Positions 33,926 through 42,767 of a stretch of 64,000 nucleotides of DNA are shown here, piece after piece. The stretch is taken from the NCBI RefSeq assembly GCF_014698795.1, contig NZ_JACJTR010000005.1, positions 186,001 through 250,000 on the forward strand, in the 5' to 3' direction. Each line of letters begins with the position of its first letter. The stretch's first letter is position 1. Position numbers and translations under genes: made by a program. Under the pieces are notes generated by a model. It did no database searches and was not told the DNA's origin. It saw only the letters and a program-made list of their open reading frames with translations. The DNA comes from Nostoc sp. FACHB-892. Lineage in GTDB: Bacteria > Cyanobacteriota > Cyanobacteriia > Cyanobacteriales > Nostocaceae.

Positions 33926-34813
33926 ATGTTGGCTCAATTCCAGAGCTTGTATCCCAAGGGCAGTCTGATTTCTGAATTAGTGCAAATTTTTCAAGGAAAA
34001 TATATTGTCCGGGCAAGCGTGCAAATAGAAGGTGTAACCCGTGCTACGGGTATGGCAGCAGCAGAAACAGTAGAAGCAGCAGAAGACCAAGCCCGAACCA
34101 GGGCGCTGATAGTTTTGGGTATTACAAATGCGCCACAGCAATCAGTCGCATTTAACTCAAATCCAATTCCCCCAGCGCAGCTAAACCCTTCCTTGAATAC
34201 CAAAAGTGGATTAGATGAGTCTGCTGCCTATTCCTCTGCCAAAGATCAAGATTTTGTTAGTAGTCAGTGGCCAGTAGTCAGTGACAAAGAAATATCTATA
34301 CCGCCTTCCAAGGTACGGAACATCAAACCAGAGGTAGTAACAAACAATAATGAACAGTACGGGTACAGCAGTGGTGCGTCCCTACCAAGCGATAGCTATA
34401 GCCAGGATTTAGGTCAAAACTTTCCTGTGACAGCCAACAAGGAGCTAGAATTTGATCCTCCAGTGGAAAACTTGGAAATAACCTTTGATAAACAGGTGGA
34501 AAATCAAACATTTCCAGAGATTTCTGCTAATAATGTCACACCATTTACACCTCGGAGTTACAGCCCTCAAGAGAATATCGCTACCCCGCCAGTGGCAGGA
34601 AAGAGAAAGAAGAAAGCTGAACCTGTTGATTTATCGGATGTAATTGCTAAAACAGATGTCGAACTTCAGCGTTTAGGCTGGACACCAGAACAAGGACGGG
34701 AACATCTGATTGAAACATACGGTAAGCGGGGGCGTACTTTGCTAACTGAAGAAGAATTACACGGATTCCTCAAATACTTACAATCTCAGCCAGACCCAAT
34801 AGCAGGATTTTGA
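33926..34813 (+). CDS. Conserved hypothetical protein with ordered ends and a disordered middle
   Basis: A 295-residue protein. The first 75 residues are compact (ISELVQIFQGKYIVRASVQ, then TRATGMAAAETVEAAEDQAR) and resemble the small alpha-beta unit found at the start of Rad52-type or dsRNA-binding proteins, but the match is weak. Residues about 80-235 are low-complexity Ser/Pro/Asn/Glu. The last 60 (LSDVIAKTDVELQRLGWTPE, QGREHLIETYGKRGR, LLTEEELHGFLKYL) form a helical module seen in other cyanobacterial proteins. A DNA- or RNA-related role is possible but not shown. Part of the linker is encoded by a dispersed repeat. Confidence 0.75.
   Translation: MLAQFQSLYPKGSLISELVQIFQGKYIVRASVQIEGVTRATGMAAAETVEAAEDQARTRALIVLGITNAPQQSVAFNSNPIPPAQLNPSLNTKSGLDESAAYSSAKDQDFVSSQWPVVSDKEISIPPSKVRNIKPEVVTNNNEQYGYSSGASLPSDSYSQDLGQNFPVTANKELEFDPPVENLEITFDKQVENQTFPEISANNVTPFTPRSYSPQENIATPPVAGKRKKKAEPVDLSDVIAKTDVELQRLGWTPEQGREHLIETYGKRGRTLLTEEELHGFLKYLQSQPDPIAGF
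34257..34287. repeat. STRR units inside a coding sequence
   Basis: TTAGTAGTCAGTGGCC followed by AGTAGTCAGTGACAAAG carries the same TCAGTGG/TAGTCAGT units as the intergenic block at 29757-29845. In frame it encodes SSQWPVVSDK within the disordered linker. Confidence 0.6.
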
Positions 34814-34893
34814 TTTGTCATTAGTCATTAATTATTTGTAAGGACTAATGACTAATAACGTAGTCTGTTGAATCTAAATCGAGTTTTGAAGTC

Positions 34894-34931
34894 AAATAAC
34901 CCCTTTTCATCAGTGAAAAGGGGTTATTTTT
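34894..34931. terminator. Strong bidirectional terminator
   Basis: AAATAACCCCTTTTCA (34894-34909) pairs perfectly with TGAAAAGGGGTTATTT (34914-34929), a 16-bp stem around a 4-nt loop with A and T tracts at both ends. It separates the convergent genes ending at 34813 and 34983. A short STRR stretch (GTCATTAGTCATTA) precedes it at 34816-34858. Confidence 0.9.
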
Positions 34932-34982
34932 AGGGTTTAAGCGAATTAAAAGTGGTAAATCACCATTTACGGCTAGCTACTA

Positions 34983-35594
34983 TTAATTAAGAACAGCAAC
35001 TGCGGGGCGACTACCAGCAGCGTGACGGTCAATCACTTCGTCAATTAAGCCGTATTCTCTGGCTTCCTCTGGTGACATGAAGAAGTCACGTTCAGTATCT
35101 TCAGCAATTCGCTCAATTGGTTGACCTGTATGTTCAGCTAAATAGTCATTTAGCCGCTTCTTGTGGTACAAAATTTCCCGCGCCTGAATTTCGATATCAG
35201 TCGCTTGTCCTTGAGCGCCACCTAGAGGTTGATGAATCATAATCCGAGAATGGGGTAAACTCATCCGCTTACCCTTAGCACCAGCGCTGAGGAGGAAAGC
35301 GCCCATACTCGCCGCCAATCCGGTACAAATTGTACAGACATCAGGGCGAATGTGTTTCATAGTGTCAAAAATGCCCATACCAGCCGTCACCGAACCACCG
35401 GGAGAATTGATGTACATATAAATGTCTTTCTCCGAGTCTTCGGCATCCAAATACAGCAGTTGGGCAACAATCAAGTTAGCAATGTTGTTGTCAACTTGTT
35501 GTCCCAAAAAGATGATGCGCTCACGCAACAGCCGTGAGTAGATGTCAAAGGCGCGTTCGCCTCGACCCGATTGTTCAATAACGATAGGAATCAT
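34983..35594 (-). CDS. clpP: ATP-dependent Clp protease proteolytic subunit
   Basis: A 203-residue serine protease subunit that forms the tetradecameric chamber served by ClpC or ClpX. The catalytic triad is visible: Ser in GLAASMGAF, His in [10 protein letters not shown] and Asp in [29 protein letters not shown] forms the oxyanion-hole region. Cyanobacteria have several ClpP paralogues plus the inactive ClpR, and this one is a catalytic form. It is not next to clpX or clpR here. ATG 35594 gives the normal N-terminus ([20 protein letters not shown]). Confidence 0.95.
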   Translation of the reverse strand: MIPIVIEQSGRGERAFDIYSRLLRERIIFLGQQVDNNIANLIVAQLLYLDAEDSEKDIYMYINSPGGSVTAGMGIFDTMKHIRPDVCTICTGLAASMGAFLLSAGAKGKRMSLPHSRIMIHQPLGGAQGQATDIEIQAREILYHKKRLNDYLAEHTGQPIERIAEDTERDFFMSPEEAREYGLIDEVIDRHAAGSRPAVAVLN

Positions 35595-36057
35595 GGAAGC
35601 GTGTTTGTGGCTACTTTAAATACATTTTATCGGTGACAGCACGAAACTGGGGTTTATCTCTACTGTTCCTAAGCAGATAAATCAATCCTTTCTCGTTTTC
35701 CCTTGTCTAATACAGCGATTTTCAGTTGAGCAAACTATAAAATTTAACCCTTCAGGGCACTTTTTAGGAACAGAAGGTGTCTAAAAAAAAGGAAAAACAA
35801 ATTAAAAACTCTAATTATCGCCAACCTCATATCTCGGCATTTGCTGGACAACTTTGGCGATGTAGTAATTAAGCCGATAACCGAAATCCAACTTGCTTAG
35901 GGAATTGTGTTAAATCAGTAACATTTTAAACATTTTTTTAGCATTTTCCTCAGCAATTCTCAAGTTATTTTTGTTAGATTCGGTAAATCGATAGTACGAG
36001 GTGTATTTAGAATAACCAGTCCTACTTTAATGCTATCCACCCAGAGAGAGACGTGCC
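35595..36057. other. Intergenic region, no supported gene
   Basis: Between clpP and the small ORF at 36058. Contains AT-rich promoter-like DNA and no clear repeat, hairpin or coding frame. Confidence 0.5.
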
Positions 36058-36213
36058 ATGCTGGAAAAACTTGTACACGCCGCCATCATCACCTTCTTGC
36101 TCCACTTGATAGCAGGACTTAGCCCAAATACTATGATTCAGACAAGGACAGCATCACCTGTGCCAGAAACGCCACCAAATATCGTTAGCTTACTATTGCG
36201 ATCGTTTCAGTAA
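36058..36213 (+). CDS. Small hypothetical protein with N-terminal hydrophobic helix
   Basis: A 51-residue protein starting MLEKLVHAAIITFLLHLIAG, a single hydrophobic segment, then a Thr/Pro-rich part (TRTASPVPETPPN) and a basic/hydrophobic end (SLLLRSFQ). A purine-rich AGAGAGAG lies 7-14 bases before the ATG, which suits a ribosome binding site. It is probably a small membrane protein. It is short, and no function or family can be named with confidence. Confidence 0.5.
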   Translation: MLEKLVHAAIITFLLHLIAGLSPNTMIQTRTASPVPETPPNIVSLLLRSFQ

Positions 36214-36385
36214 AAATATTTCACAAATTGTACAGGTGTCGGCGATATCAAAGACATGGGCTACTGTCTCTTACCCAAGGGATAATTCGCTCGTAGGATT
36301 TCTTGCTTATATACATAGCCGTTTAGGCTAACACTTCTGGGAACAGGATAGACTGAGCAAAGAAGGCAACTACTTGCGTTTAATC

Positions 36386-38440
36386 ATGACTAATCGCCTT
36401 GCTGAAGCTAAGAGCCTCTATCTCCGCAAACACGCCGAAAACCCGATTGATTGGTGGTCTTGGTGTGATGAAGCACTTGCAACTGCAAGGGCGCAAAATA
36501 AACCGATTTTTCTCTCCATTGGCTATTCTAGTTGCCACTGGTGTACTGTCATGGAAGGCGAGGCTTTTTCTGATATTGCGATCGCTGACTACATGAATGC
36601 TAATTATCTTCCCATCAAAGTAGACAGGGAAGAAAGACCTGACCTCGATAGCATTTATATGCAAGCTTTGCAAATCATGAGTGGTCAAGGGGGTTGGCCT
36701 TTAAACGTATTTCTTTCCCCAGAAGATTTAGTGCCGTTTTATGCCGGTACTTATTTCCCTGTAGACCCGCGCTATGGTCGTCCTGGATTTTTACAGGTGT
36801 TGCAAGCGCTTCGCCGTTACTACGATACAGAAAAAGCAGAATTACAGCAACGCAAAGCCTTAATTATTGAGTCGCTGCTCACGTCTGCGGTGTTGCAAGA
36901 TGGTACAACAGATGAGCTTGAAGACCGGGAATTACTCCACCAAGGTTGGGAAACCAGCACAAGTGTAATTACTCCTAGTCAATCAGGTAATAGCTTTCCG
37001 ATGATTCCCTATGCAGAATTAGCACTGCGGGGAACTCGATTTAATTTTGAATCTCGCTATGATGGCAAGCAAGTTTGTACCCAACGCGGACTAGACTTAG
37101 CGCTGGGAGGCATTTACGACCATGTGGGCGGTGGTTTTCATCGCTATACTGTTGACGCTACTTGGACAGTACCCCACTTTGAAAAAATGCTCTACGACAA
37201 TGGACAGATTGTGGAGTATATAGCTTCTTTATGGAGTGCAGGAGTACAAGAAGCAGCCTTTGAGAGAGCAGTTGCTGGTACTGTACAATGGCTGAAGCGA
37301 GAAATGACCGCGCCTGAAGGTTACTTCTATGCTGCTCAAGATGCCGACAGCTTCATTGAACCCACGGCAGCAGAACCAGAAGAAGGAGCCTTTTACGTCT
37401 GGAGTTACAGCGAACTTCAACAACTGTTAACGCCTGAAGAATTAAGGGAATTAGAACAGTTTACTGTGACACCTAACGGCAACTTTGAAGGGCGCAATGT
37501 CTTGCAAAGGCGCTATTCTGGCCAACTGAGTGCAACTGTGGAAACGGCTCTGGGTAAGCTGTTTACCGCTCGCTATGGCGTTAGTTCTGAGTCTTTAGAA
37601 ACTTTTCCCCCGGCTCGTAACAACCAGGAAGCAAAAACCACTAACTGGCCAGGCCGCATTCCCTCTGTGACAGATACGAAGATGATTGTCGCTTGGAATA
37701 GCTTGATGATTTCTGGTCTGGCTAAAGCTGCTGGGGTTTTCCAAGAACCGTTATATCTGGAATTAGCAGCACGAGCAGCAAATTTTATCTTGGAAAATCA
37801 GTTTGTCGATGGGCGTTTTCAGCGACTCAACTATCAAGGAGAACCGACTGTGTTAGCGCAGTCTGAAGATTACGCCTTTTTTATTAAAGCTCTCCTAGAT
37901 TTACAAGCTTCCAACCCTGAGCATAAGCAATGGTTAGAAAAAGCGATCGCTATCCAAGATGAATTCAACGAATTTCTCTGGAGTGTTGAATTAGGTGGTT
38001 ATTATAATACATCAACTGGTTCTAGTCAAGACTTAATTGTGCGGGAGCGCAGTTACGTTGATAATGCTACACCATCAGCTAATGGAATTGCGATCGCTAA
38101 CCTTGTGCGTCTCGCCCTACTCACCGATAATCTAGATTATTTGGATTTAGCAGAACTTGGCTTAAAAGCTTTTAGAAGTGTAATGAATCGCGCTCCTCAA
38201 GCTTGTCCTAGCTTGTTTACAGCTTTGGATTGGTATCGTAATTCTACCTTGATTCGTAGTACCACTGAGCAAATAAACTCTCTGATCCCCAAGTTTTTAC
38301 CAACAGCTGTGTTTACCGTAACATCTGATTTACCAGAGGGAAGCGTTGGGTTAGTTTGCCAAGGTTTGAAGTGCCTTGCACCAGCAGCAAATGTAGAGCA
38401 TTTATTGCAGCAAGTGCAGCAAAGTCAAAATCGAGGATAG
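36386..38440 (+). CDS. YyaL/DUF255 thioredoxin-domain protein (spermatogenesis-associated protein 20-like)
   Basis: A 684-residue protein. An N-terminal thioredoxin-like domain (about 1-170) has RKHAENPIDWWSW and a CHWC site in SIGYSSCHWCTVM. The long C-terminal part (about 180-680) is an alpha-alpha barrel like those of N-acylglucosamine epimerases, with GGIYDHVGGGFHRYTVD and PHFEKMLYDNGQ. The family is widespread but its reaction is not established; sugar isomerase or redox roles have been suggested from folds. ATG 36386 is chosen over the TTG four codons upstream. Confidence 0.88.
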   Translation: MTNRLAEAKSLYLRKHAENPIDWWSWCDEALATARAQNKPIFLSIGYSSCHWCTVMEGEAFSDIAIADYMNANYLPIKVDREERPDLDSIYMQALQIMSGQGGWPLNVFLSPEDLVPFYAGTYFPVDPRYGRPGFLQVLQALRRYYDTEKAELQQRKALIIESLLTSAVLQDGTTDELEDRELLHQGWETSTSVITPSQSGNSFPMIPYAELALRGTRFNFESRYDGKQVCTQRGLDLALGGIYDHVGGGFHRYTVDATWTVPHFEKMLYDNGQIVEYIASLWSAGVQEAAFERAVAGTVQWLKREMTAPEGYFYAAQDADSFIEPTAAEPEEGAFYVWSYSELQQLLTPEELRELEQFTVTPNGNFEGRNVLQRRYSGQLSATVETALGKLFTARYGVSSESLETFPPARNNQEAKTTNWPGRIPSVTDTKMIVAWNSLMISGLAKAAGVFQEPLYLELAARAANFILENQFVDGRFQRLNYQGEPTVLAQSEDYAFFIKALLDLQASNPEHKQWLEKAIAIQDEFNEFLWSVELGGYYNTSTGSSQDLIVRERSYVDNATPSANGIAIANLVRLALLTDNLDYLDLAELGLKAFRSVMNRAPQACPSLFTALDWYRNSTLIRSTTEQINSLIPKFLPTAVFTVTSDLPEGSVGLVCQGLKCLAPAANVEHLLQQVQQSQNRG

Positions 38441-38465
38441 TTTTGGTAACATCGGACGCATAACC

Positions 38466-38843
38466 ATGAATAAACCGCCTGTACTTGGAAACATCAGTCC
38501 TATTATTCCTGCTGGTGGCGATATGGAAAAAGCGATCGCTTTCTATGAACAACTTGGTTTTACAACAATTCATAAAGAAGGCGATCCGGTGATTATGGCA
38601 ATTATCAAACGCGACTGTGCAGAAATTTTTCTGCAAAAAAATGACGATCAACACCTTGCAGAATGGACAACTTTTCGAATCAAAGTTGATGGTATTGAGC
38701 AGCTTTATCAGGAATTTCAAGCACAAGGTGGACAAATGATTCATCCCAACGCTCAGTTGCAAACACAACCCTGGGGAATGAAGGAGTTTGCAATTATTGA
38801 TGTAGCTGGTGTGTGCATTACGTTTTTTGAGCCAGAAAACTAA
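38466..38843 (+). CDS. Glyoxalase/bleomycin-resistance (VOC) family protein
   Basis: A 125-residue protein with the paired beta-alpha-beta-beta-beta units of the vicinal oxygen chelate fold: ISPIIPAGGDMEKAIAFYEQ, then DGIEQLYQEFQAQGGQMI and FAIIDVAGVCITFFE. Bleomycin-binding proteins have this pattern without the full metal set of glyoxalase I, and only the terminal Glu of FFE is an obvious ligand candidate. It begins 25 bp after the YyaL-type gene and ends two bases before mobA starts, so the three may form one operon. Substrate unknown. Confidence 0.85.
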   Translation: MNKPPVLGNISPIIPAGGDMEKAIAFYEQLGFTTIHKEGDPVIMAIIKRDCAEIFLQKNDDQHLAEWTTFRIKVDGIEQLYQEFQAQGGQMIHPNAQLQTQPWGMKEFAIIDVAGVCITFFEPEN

Positions 38844-38844
38844 C

Positions 38845-39441
38845 ATGACTATCCGCAGCAAATTAACTGCCATAGTCTTAGCAGGTGGCAAAAGTTCTCG
38901 TATGGGTCAAGATAAAGCCCTGATTCCCATTCAAGGAGTTCCATTGTTACAGCGAGTTTGTAGCATTGCTCAAAGCTGCGCTGATGTTGTTTATATAGTC
39001 ACTCCCTGGCCAGAACGCTACCAAGACTTGCTTTTGCCCAATTGCCAATTTATCCGAGAAGTGCCTTTATCTGAAGAATCTCTAGCCCACGGGCCTTTAG
39101 TTGGATTTGCCCAAGGGCTAGCCGAAGTCAAAACAGAATGGGTGCTGCTGCTAGCTTGCGATTTGCCGAGGTTGCGGGTTGAGGTGTTGCAAGATTGGGT
39201 AACTAGACTTGATAGCGTGGGGGATAATGCGATCGCAGCTTTAGCTCATCATCCGAAAGGTTGGGAACCTCTATGTGGTTTCTACCGCCGTTGCTGTTTG
39301 CCACAACTTTTAGAGTTTATCAACCAAGGGGGGCGATCGTTTCAGCAATGGCTTCGGCAATATCCTGTAGAAGTTTTGCCTTTACCAGAACCCGAAATGC
39401 TGTTTAACTGTAATACACCAGAGGATTTGGCTTTAAGTTAA
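38845..39441 (+). CDS. mobA: Molybdenum cofactor guanylyltransferase
   Basis: A 198-residue nucleotidyltransferase that adds GMP to molybdopterin, forming the MGD cofactor of enzymes such as nitrate reductase. The GTP-binding start is AIVLAGGKSSRMGQDKAL. The Mg-binding LLACDLPRL and the GWEPLCGFYRRCCLP and FNCNTPEDL segments follow. The ATG at 38845 is used; an in-frame ATG at 38809 lies within the VOC gene. It follows the VOC gene by one base. Confidence 0.9.
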   Translation: MTIRSKLTAIVLAGGKSSRMGQDKALIPIQGVPLLQRVCSIAQSCADVVYIVTPWPERYQDLLLPNCQFIREVPLSEESLAHGPLVGFAQGLAEVKTEWVLLLACDLPRLRVEVLQDWVTRLDSVGDNAIAALAHHPKGWEPLCGFYRRCCLPQLLEFINQGGRSFQQWLRQYPVEVLPLPEPEMLFNCNTPEDLALS

Positions 39442-39453
39442 TTGAAAAAGAGT

Positions 39454-39518
39454 TCAGAATTCAGAATTAATTAGTGGGGGATGAGAAAGATGAGGAAAAT
39501 TTTCATTCTGAATTCTGA
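39454..39518. repeat. Inverted repeat TCAGAATTCAGAAT between convergent genes
   Basis: The 14-base arm at 39454-39467 is matched perfectly by ATTCTGAATTCTGA at 39505-39518. It lies between the ends of mobA and the GH10-like gene and may form a transcript stem for both. Confidence 0.65.
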
Positions 39519-39555
39519 CCAAAGACGCTCCGGCTCCGCTCGTGAATTATACTGT

Positions 39556-41055
39556 TTAGCGAGTGCGACAAAATTTGCGATCGTTATCATTCTGAGGATA
39601 TTGCCAAGAATAGGCAAAATGGCTAACTCCCTTCAGTTGAGGGGCGTATTGGCGAAGTGCTTGCATTTGCGCTTCTAGGGATGGACGATTACTAATAGAT
39701 CCTCCCCATTTGCCGGCTAAAGCTGGAATCACTTGAGTACCAGGTTTTGTCATACTCAAAACCCGTTGCACTTGTGCCACAATACAACTAGCATTACCGC
39801 AATTCCCATAAGCCATAGGATGCCACTGCAATGTGGTGGGGAAACGATCCCAAGGTTGTAACCGGGAATCATACCCTTGTCCTACAGTTTGGTTGCCATC
39901 AGGGAAAAACACTACTCCTGTGGGAATATTTTGCTTCTTTGCTGGGTAACTAGCTATGGTGACAAAATCTAGAATTCCTTGCATGGCGTGGGCAACGGCG
40001 AGTTGCCACAATTCCCACTGTAAAAGTGGCTGTCTATCAGTTGCAGGCAGAATTGATTTTTGCCCTGGCGGGGGGATGCGTCCTTGCCAGAGGGGTTCGC
40101 CTTCCTGAGGATAAAGTTTATCGAGTTCAGCGATATCTCCGGCAGTAACATATCCCTTACGCAAAAAGCGGCGAATCAAGTCTAGCCCTTTGTAATTCTG
40201 TGCCCGTTTAAATAAAGCTTCTTGAATTGCGGGACTAAATAGCCATAAATCTGAAACTTTGGTGGCGATGGAATCACTTCCTGCTTGGCGCGGATAGCGC
40301 ACGTAGTCTAATAGCAAACCATCTGGGCGACGGCGTAAAACTTCTTGTACTAATTGGTAGTAGTCGCGTTTTGCTTGTGGGTTGTAGGGGTCGATGAATA
40401 GTTGAGAGCCGTTATCTACGACATATAAGCTTGTTTGACCTTTGCCATTACGAGCGATCGCATCTTCTCTATCTCGGCGCTGGGCGTAAGTATAGCCGAA
40501 ATTGGTAGTAAACATCCAGGCGTAGACCTTTAAACCGCGTTGCCGACCTTTTTGAATTGCTGTGGCGAGTAAATCGGCGTTTTCTGCTCCTGGGGTGCGA
40601 ATTACAGAAGGCCAAGCCGTCGGGTTGGCTGTTGCTGGCAATAATACTTGCCCGTCGTAAAATACTTCTATATAAACTTGATTATAACCACGGTTGACAA
40701 TCCGATCCATAATCTGGTCAATTGTTCCTGGTTGAATATCACAGGGATACAAGCGCAACCAGAGGGCTTGGATTTGCGGCCAAGTCTGAGCGCGACACTT
40801 TTGTAATTCCTGTGCCTGCTTTTTTACTAAGTTTTGATAGCGGGTTTGGGCATCTTGCTTGCCTTTGAGAGCTGATAAACGTAAGGTTTCTTTTTCTTGT
40901 GCTGCTGCTGCTGATAAGTGACAATACTGGGTTACTTGCGCCCTTGCTGGTTCGCTTCCCAAGTTGGGGAGCAACGAACTACTAGTGAAAACAACAGCGA
41001 ATAGGCGCTGCCAAAATAATCTTGATCTTGCAACGTTCAAGGGGTGGTTAGACAT
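39556..41055 (-). CDS. Exported glycoside-hydrolase-like protein (GHL10/DUF187 type)
   Basis: A 499-residue secreted protein. A signal peptide (about 1-40) ends near EPARA. A coiled segment (about 50-95) precedes a TIM-barrel domain of the family 10-like hydrolases (YNQVYIEVFYDGQVLLP, GLKVYAWMFTTNFG, DGLLLDYVRYPR, FVTIASYPA). In related enzymes the Asp of LLDYVRYP and acidic residues on later strands act in catalysis. Substrates are probably cell-wall or surface glycans, which is inference. Starts at ATG 41055. Confidence 0.82.
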   Translation of the reverse strand: MSNHPLNVARSRLFWQRLFAVVFTSSSLLPNLGSEPARAQVTQYCHLSAAAAQEKETLRLSALKGKQDAQTRYQNLVKKQAQELQKCRAQTWPQIQALWLRLYPCDIQPGTIDQIMDRIVNRGYNQVYIEVFYDGQVLLPATANPTAWPSVIRTPGAENADLLATAIQKGRQRGLKVYAWMFTTNFGYTYAQRRDREDAIARNGKGQTSLYVVDNGSQLFIDPYNPQAKRDYYQLVQEVLRRRPDGLLLDYVRYPRQAGSDSIATKVSDLWLFSPAIQEALFKRAQNYKGLDLIRRFLRKGYVTAGDIAELDKLYPQEGEPLWQGRIPPPGQKSILPATDRQPLLQWELWQLAVAHAMQGILDFVTIASYPAKKQNIPTGVVFFPDGNQTVGQGYDSRLQPWDRFPTTLQWHPMAYGNCGNASCIVAQVQRVLSMTKPGTQVIPALAGKWGGSISNRPSLEAQMQALRQYAPQLKGVSHFAYSWQYPQNDNDRKFCRTR

Positions 41056-41702
41056 ACCTAGCAGTAGATGGACACAATAATCATCGACCCCAATTCAGAT
41101 AATTGTGGGCAACGTGTATCGAATTATATCGTTAAGGAGTAAAGGTTCTAAAACCTCTTTTTTCAAGACTGCTAAAGGACTATTTGTGTTGCCGATTTTT
41201 TTTATAAATACATAAATACATACATTGCAGTATAAAATATCTAAATTCTTACGCAATTTTAGTCTACTATTGGGTAGATTTCGCCTCTACCTTAGTTAGT
41301 GAAAATCTGCCAAAACCAGTAGTATTTTTGAACTAAGAATAGCCTGACTTTTAGCTCTTGCCATTACTCCATCTTTTCAATTTCTGGCTTCGTTGCTATT
41401 CCGTTTGGGAATTAATAGCTATTATGTAGCAGTTCTAAAAATCATTTGTAAAATAAATTAACCGCAGAGGCACAGAGAACGCAGAGAGAGGAATCGGGGA
41501 TTTTCACGGTTTATTTAGGATTGCTATAGCTAAAGCCAATTAAAACTTTCAATATTTCAATAAACAAGGTGGGAGGTGAAGCAAAGCGTCTACGCAAAGA
41601 TCGCAAAGTCAAGTCAAGTGAACTAAAAGCTAAATTTGCTATTTTTGAATGTGGTGCTGAGTATGTTTATGATGCCATTCTTACCCCAAAAGGAATTTTA
41701 AT
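41056..41702. other. AT-rich intergenic region with one dispersed repeat
   Basis: Between the divergent GH10-like and FecB-like genes. It holds the CGCAGAGG repeat at 41460-41491. No credible coding frame or riboswitch pattern is visible. Confidence 0.5.
41460..41491. repeat. CGCAGAGGCACAGAG-type repeat
   Basis: ACCGCAGAGGCACAGAGAACGCAGAGAGAG is a purine-rich direct repeat built from CGCAGAG/CACAGAG units, typical of dispersed cyanobacterial intergenic elements. Confidence 0.6.
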
Positions 41703-42638
41703 ATGTATCGTCGTTGGTTCTTATCTGCTTTAGCACTTTTGATGAGTCTAGTTTTGGCTGCTTGCACTACAGCAACCACTCAACAGCCACAAACAAAAAT
41801 CACAAACCTCACTGAAACGGCAAATACAAATTCTCAGCAATTATCAAAAGGATCAGCAAAAAGGATTGTTGCTCTTTCTTCTCTTTCTGCTGACATTGTT
41901 TCTCAGCTCGATCAAACAAAAATTGTTGGAATCACTGGAAGTAAATTATTTAATAATGACTCAAGATTCAAGGATATCCCCCGCGTTAGCGAAGGGCAAA
42001 GTCCGCCCAACTTAGAAAAAGTTGTATCACTCAAACCAGATTTAGTTATTGGTGCAGAAGGCTTTTCTAACATCCCAATTCAAAAACTTCACCAGCTAGG
42101 AATTCCAACCTTTATGACTAAGGTAAATAACTGGGAATCTCTAGAAAAACTTACTAAAAGACTTGCTAAATCAATTGATGCTGATCCTCAACCTTTGTTA
42201 AACCGTTACAAAACTTTCTTGCCAGAAAAGCCAACTCAGGGTTTTTCTACTCTAGCGCTGGTTAGTCGTCAACCAATTTTAGCGCCAAATAAAAATAGTT
42301 GGGCTGGGGATCTGCTGGCGAAATTTCAAGCGAAAAATATAGCAGCAGATTTACAAGGAAAAAGCCCAATTGGTGGCTATGTGACGCTTTCGGCTGAGAA
42401 AGTTTTAGAAGCAAATCCAGAGGTGATAATTTTGGTTAATCCCCCACAAGGGAATTCGGAAGCTGGGCTTTTAGATTCACTGAAGAAGGAAGCTTTTTGG
42501 CAGCAACTGCAAGCAACCAAAAATAACCGAGTCTATGTGTTTGATTATTATGGTCTGGTGAATCCAGGTAGTATAGATGCAATTGAAAAGGCTTGTCAGC
42601 AGCTTAAGCAAGCGTTGTTTGCGCCACGGTCTACTTAG
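41703..42638 (+). CDS. Fe3+-siderophore/cobalamin-type ABC substrate-binding lipoprotein (FecB/BtuF family)
   Basis: A 311-residue class III binding protein. The lipoprotein signal ends at LVLAACTT (lipid Cys about 21). Two lobes are linked by a long helix: RIVALSSLSADIVSQLDQ, KVVSLKPDLVIGAEGF and GIPTFMTKVNNWESLEKL in the first, PIGGYVTLSAEKVLEANPEVIILVNPP (region about 222-248) in the second. Such proteins deliver ferric siderophores, haem or vitamin B12 to FecCD/BtuCD transporters. No permease or ATPase is adjacent. It faces the Ftr1 cluster, so an iron-related role is likely but the ligand is not known. Confidence 0.85.
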   Translation: MYRRWFLSALALLMSLVLAACTTATTQQPQTKITNLTETANTNSQQLSKGSAKRIVALSSLSADIVSQLDQTKIVGITGSKLFNNDSRFKDIPRVSEGQSPPNLEKVVSLKPDLVIGAEGFSNIPIQKLHQLGIPTFMTKVNNWESLEKLTKRLAKSIDADPQPLLNRYKTFLPEKPTQGFSTLALVSRQPILAPNKNSWAGDLLAKFQAKNIAADLQGKSPIGGYVTLSAEKVLEANPEVIILVNPPQGNSEAGLLDSLKKEAFWQQLQATKNNRVYVFDYYGLVNPGSIDAIEKACQQLKQALFAPRST

Positions 42639-42729
42639 CTCAATAAACATAATTTAAAATCTTGTTTTCAGATTCTACCTTGATGAATATAACGGTTCCT
42701 ATTCAGCTTACAAGATTATATTGCGAGGT

Positions 42730-42757
42730 GTAGGGGCACGGCATTCCGTGCCCTTAC
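42730..42757. repeat. GGGCACGG hairpin repeat
   Basis: GGGCACGG (42734-42741) pairs with CCGTGCCC (42746-42753) around a 4-nt loop, flanked by GTAG and TTAC. This is a dispersed palindrome and lies between two convergent genes. Confidence 0.6.
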
Positions 42758-42767
42758 GCGTGTACTT

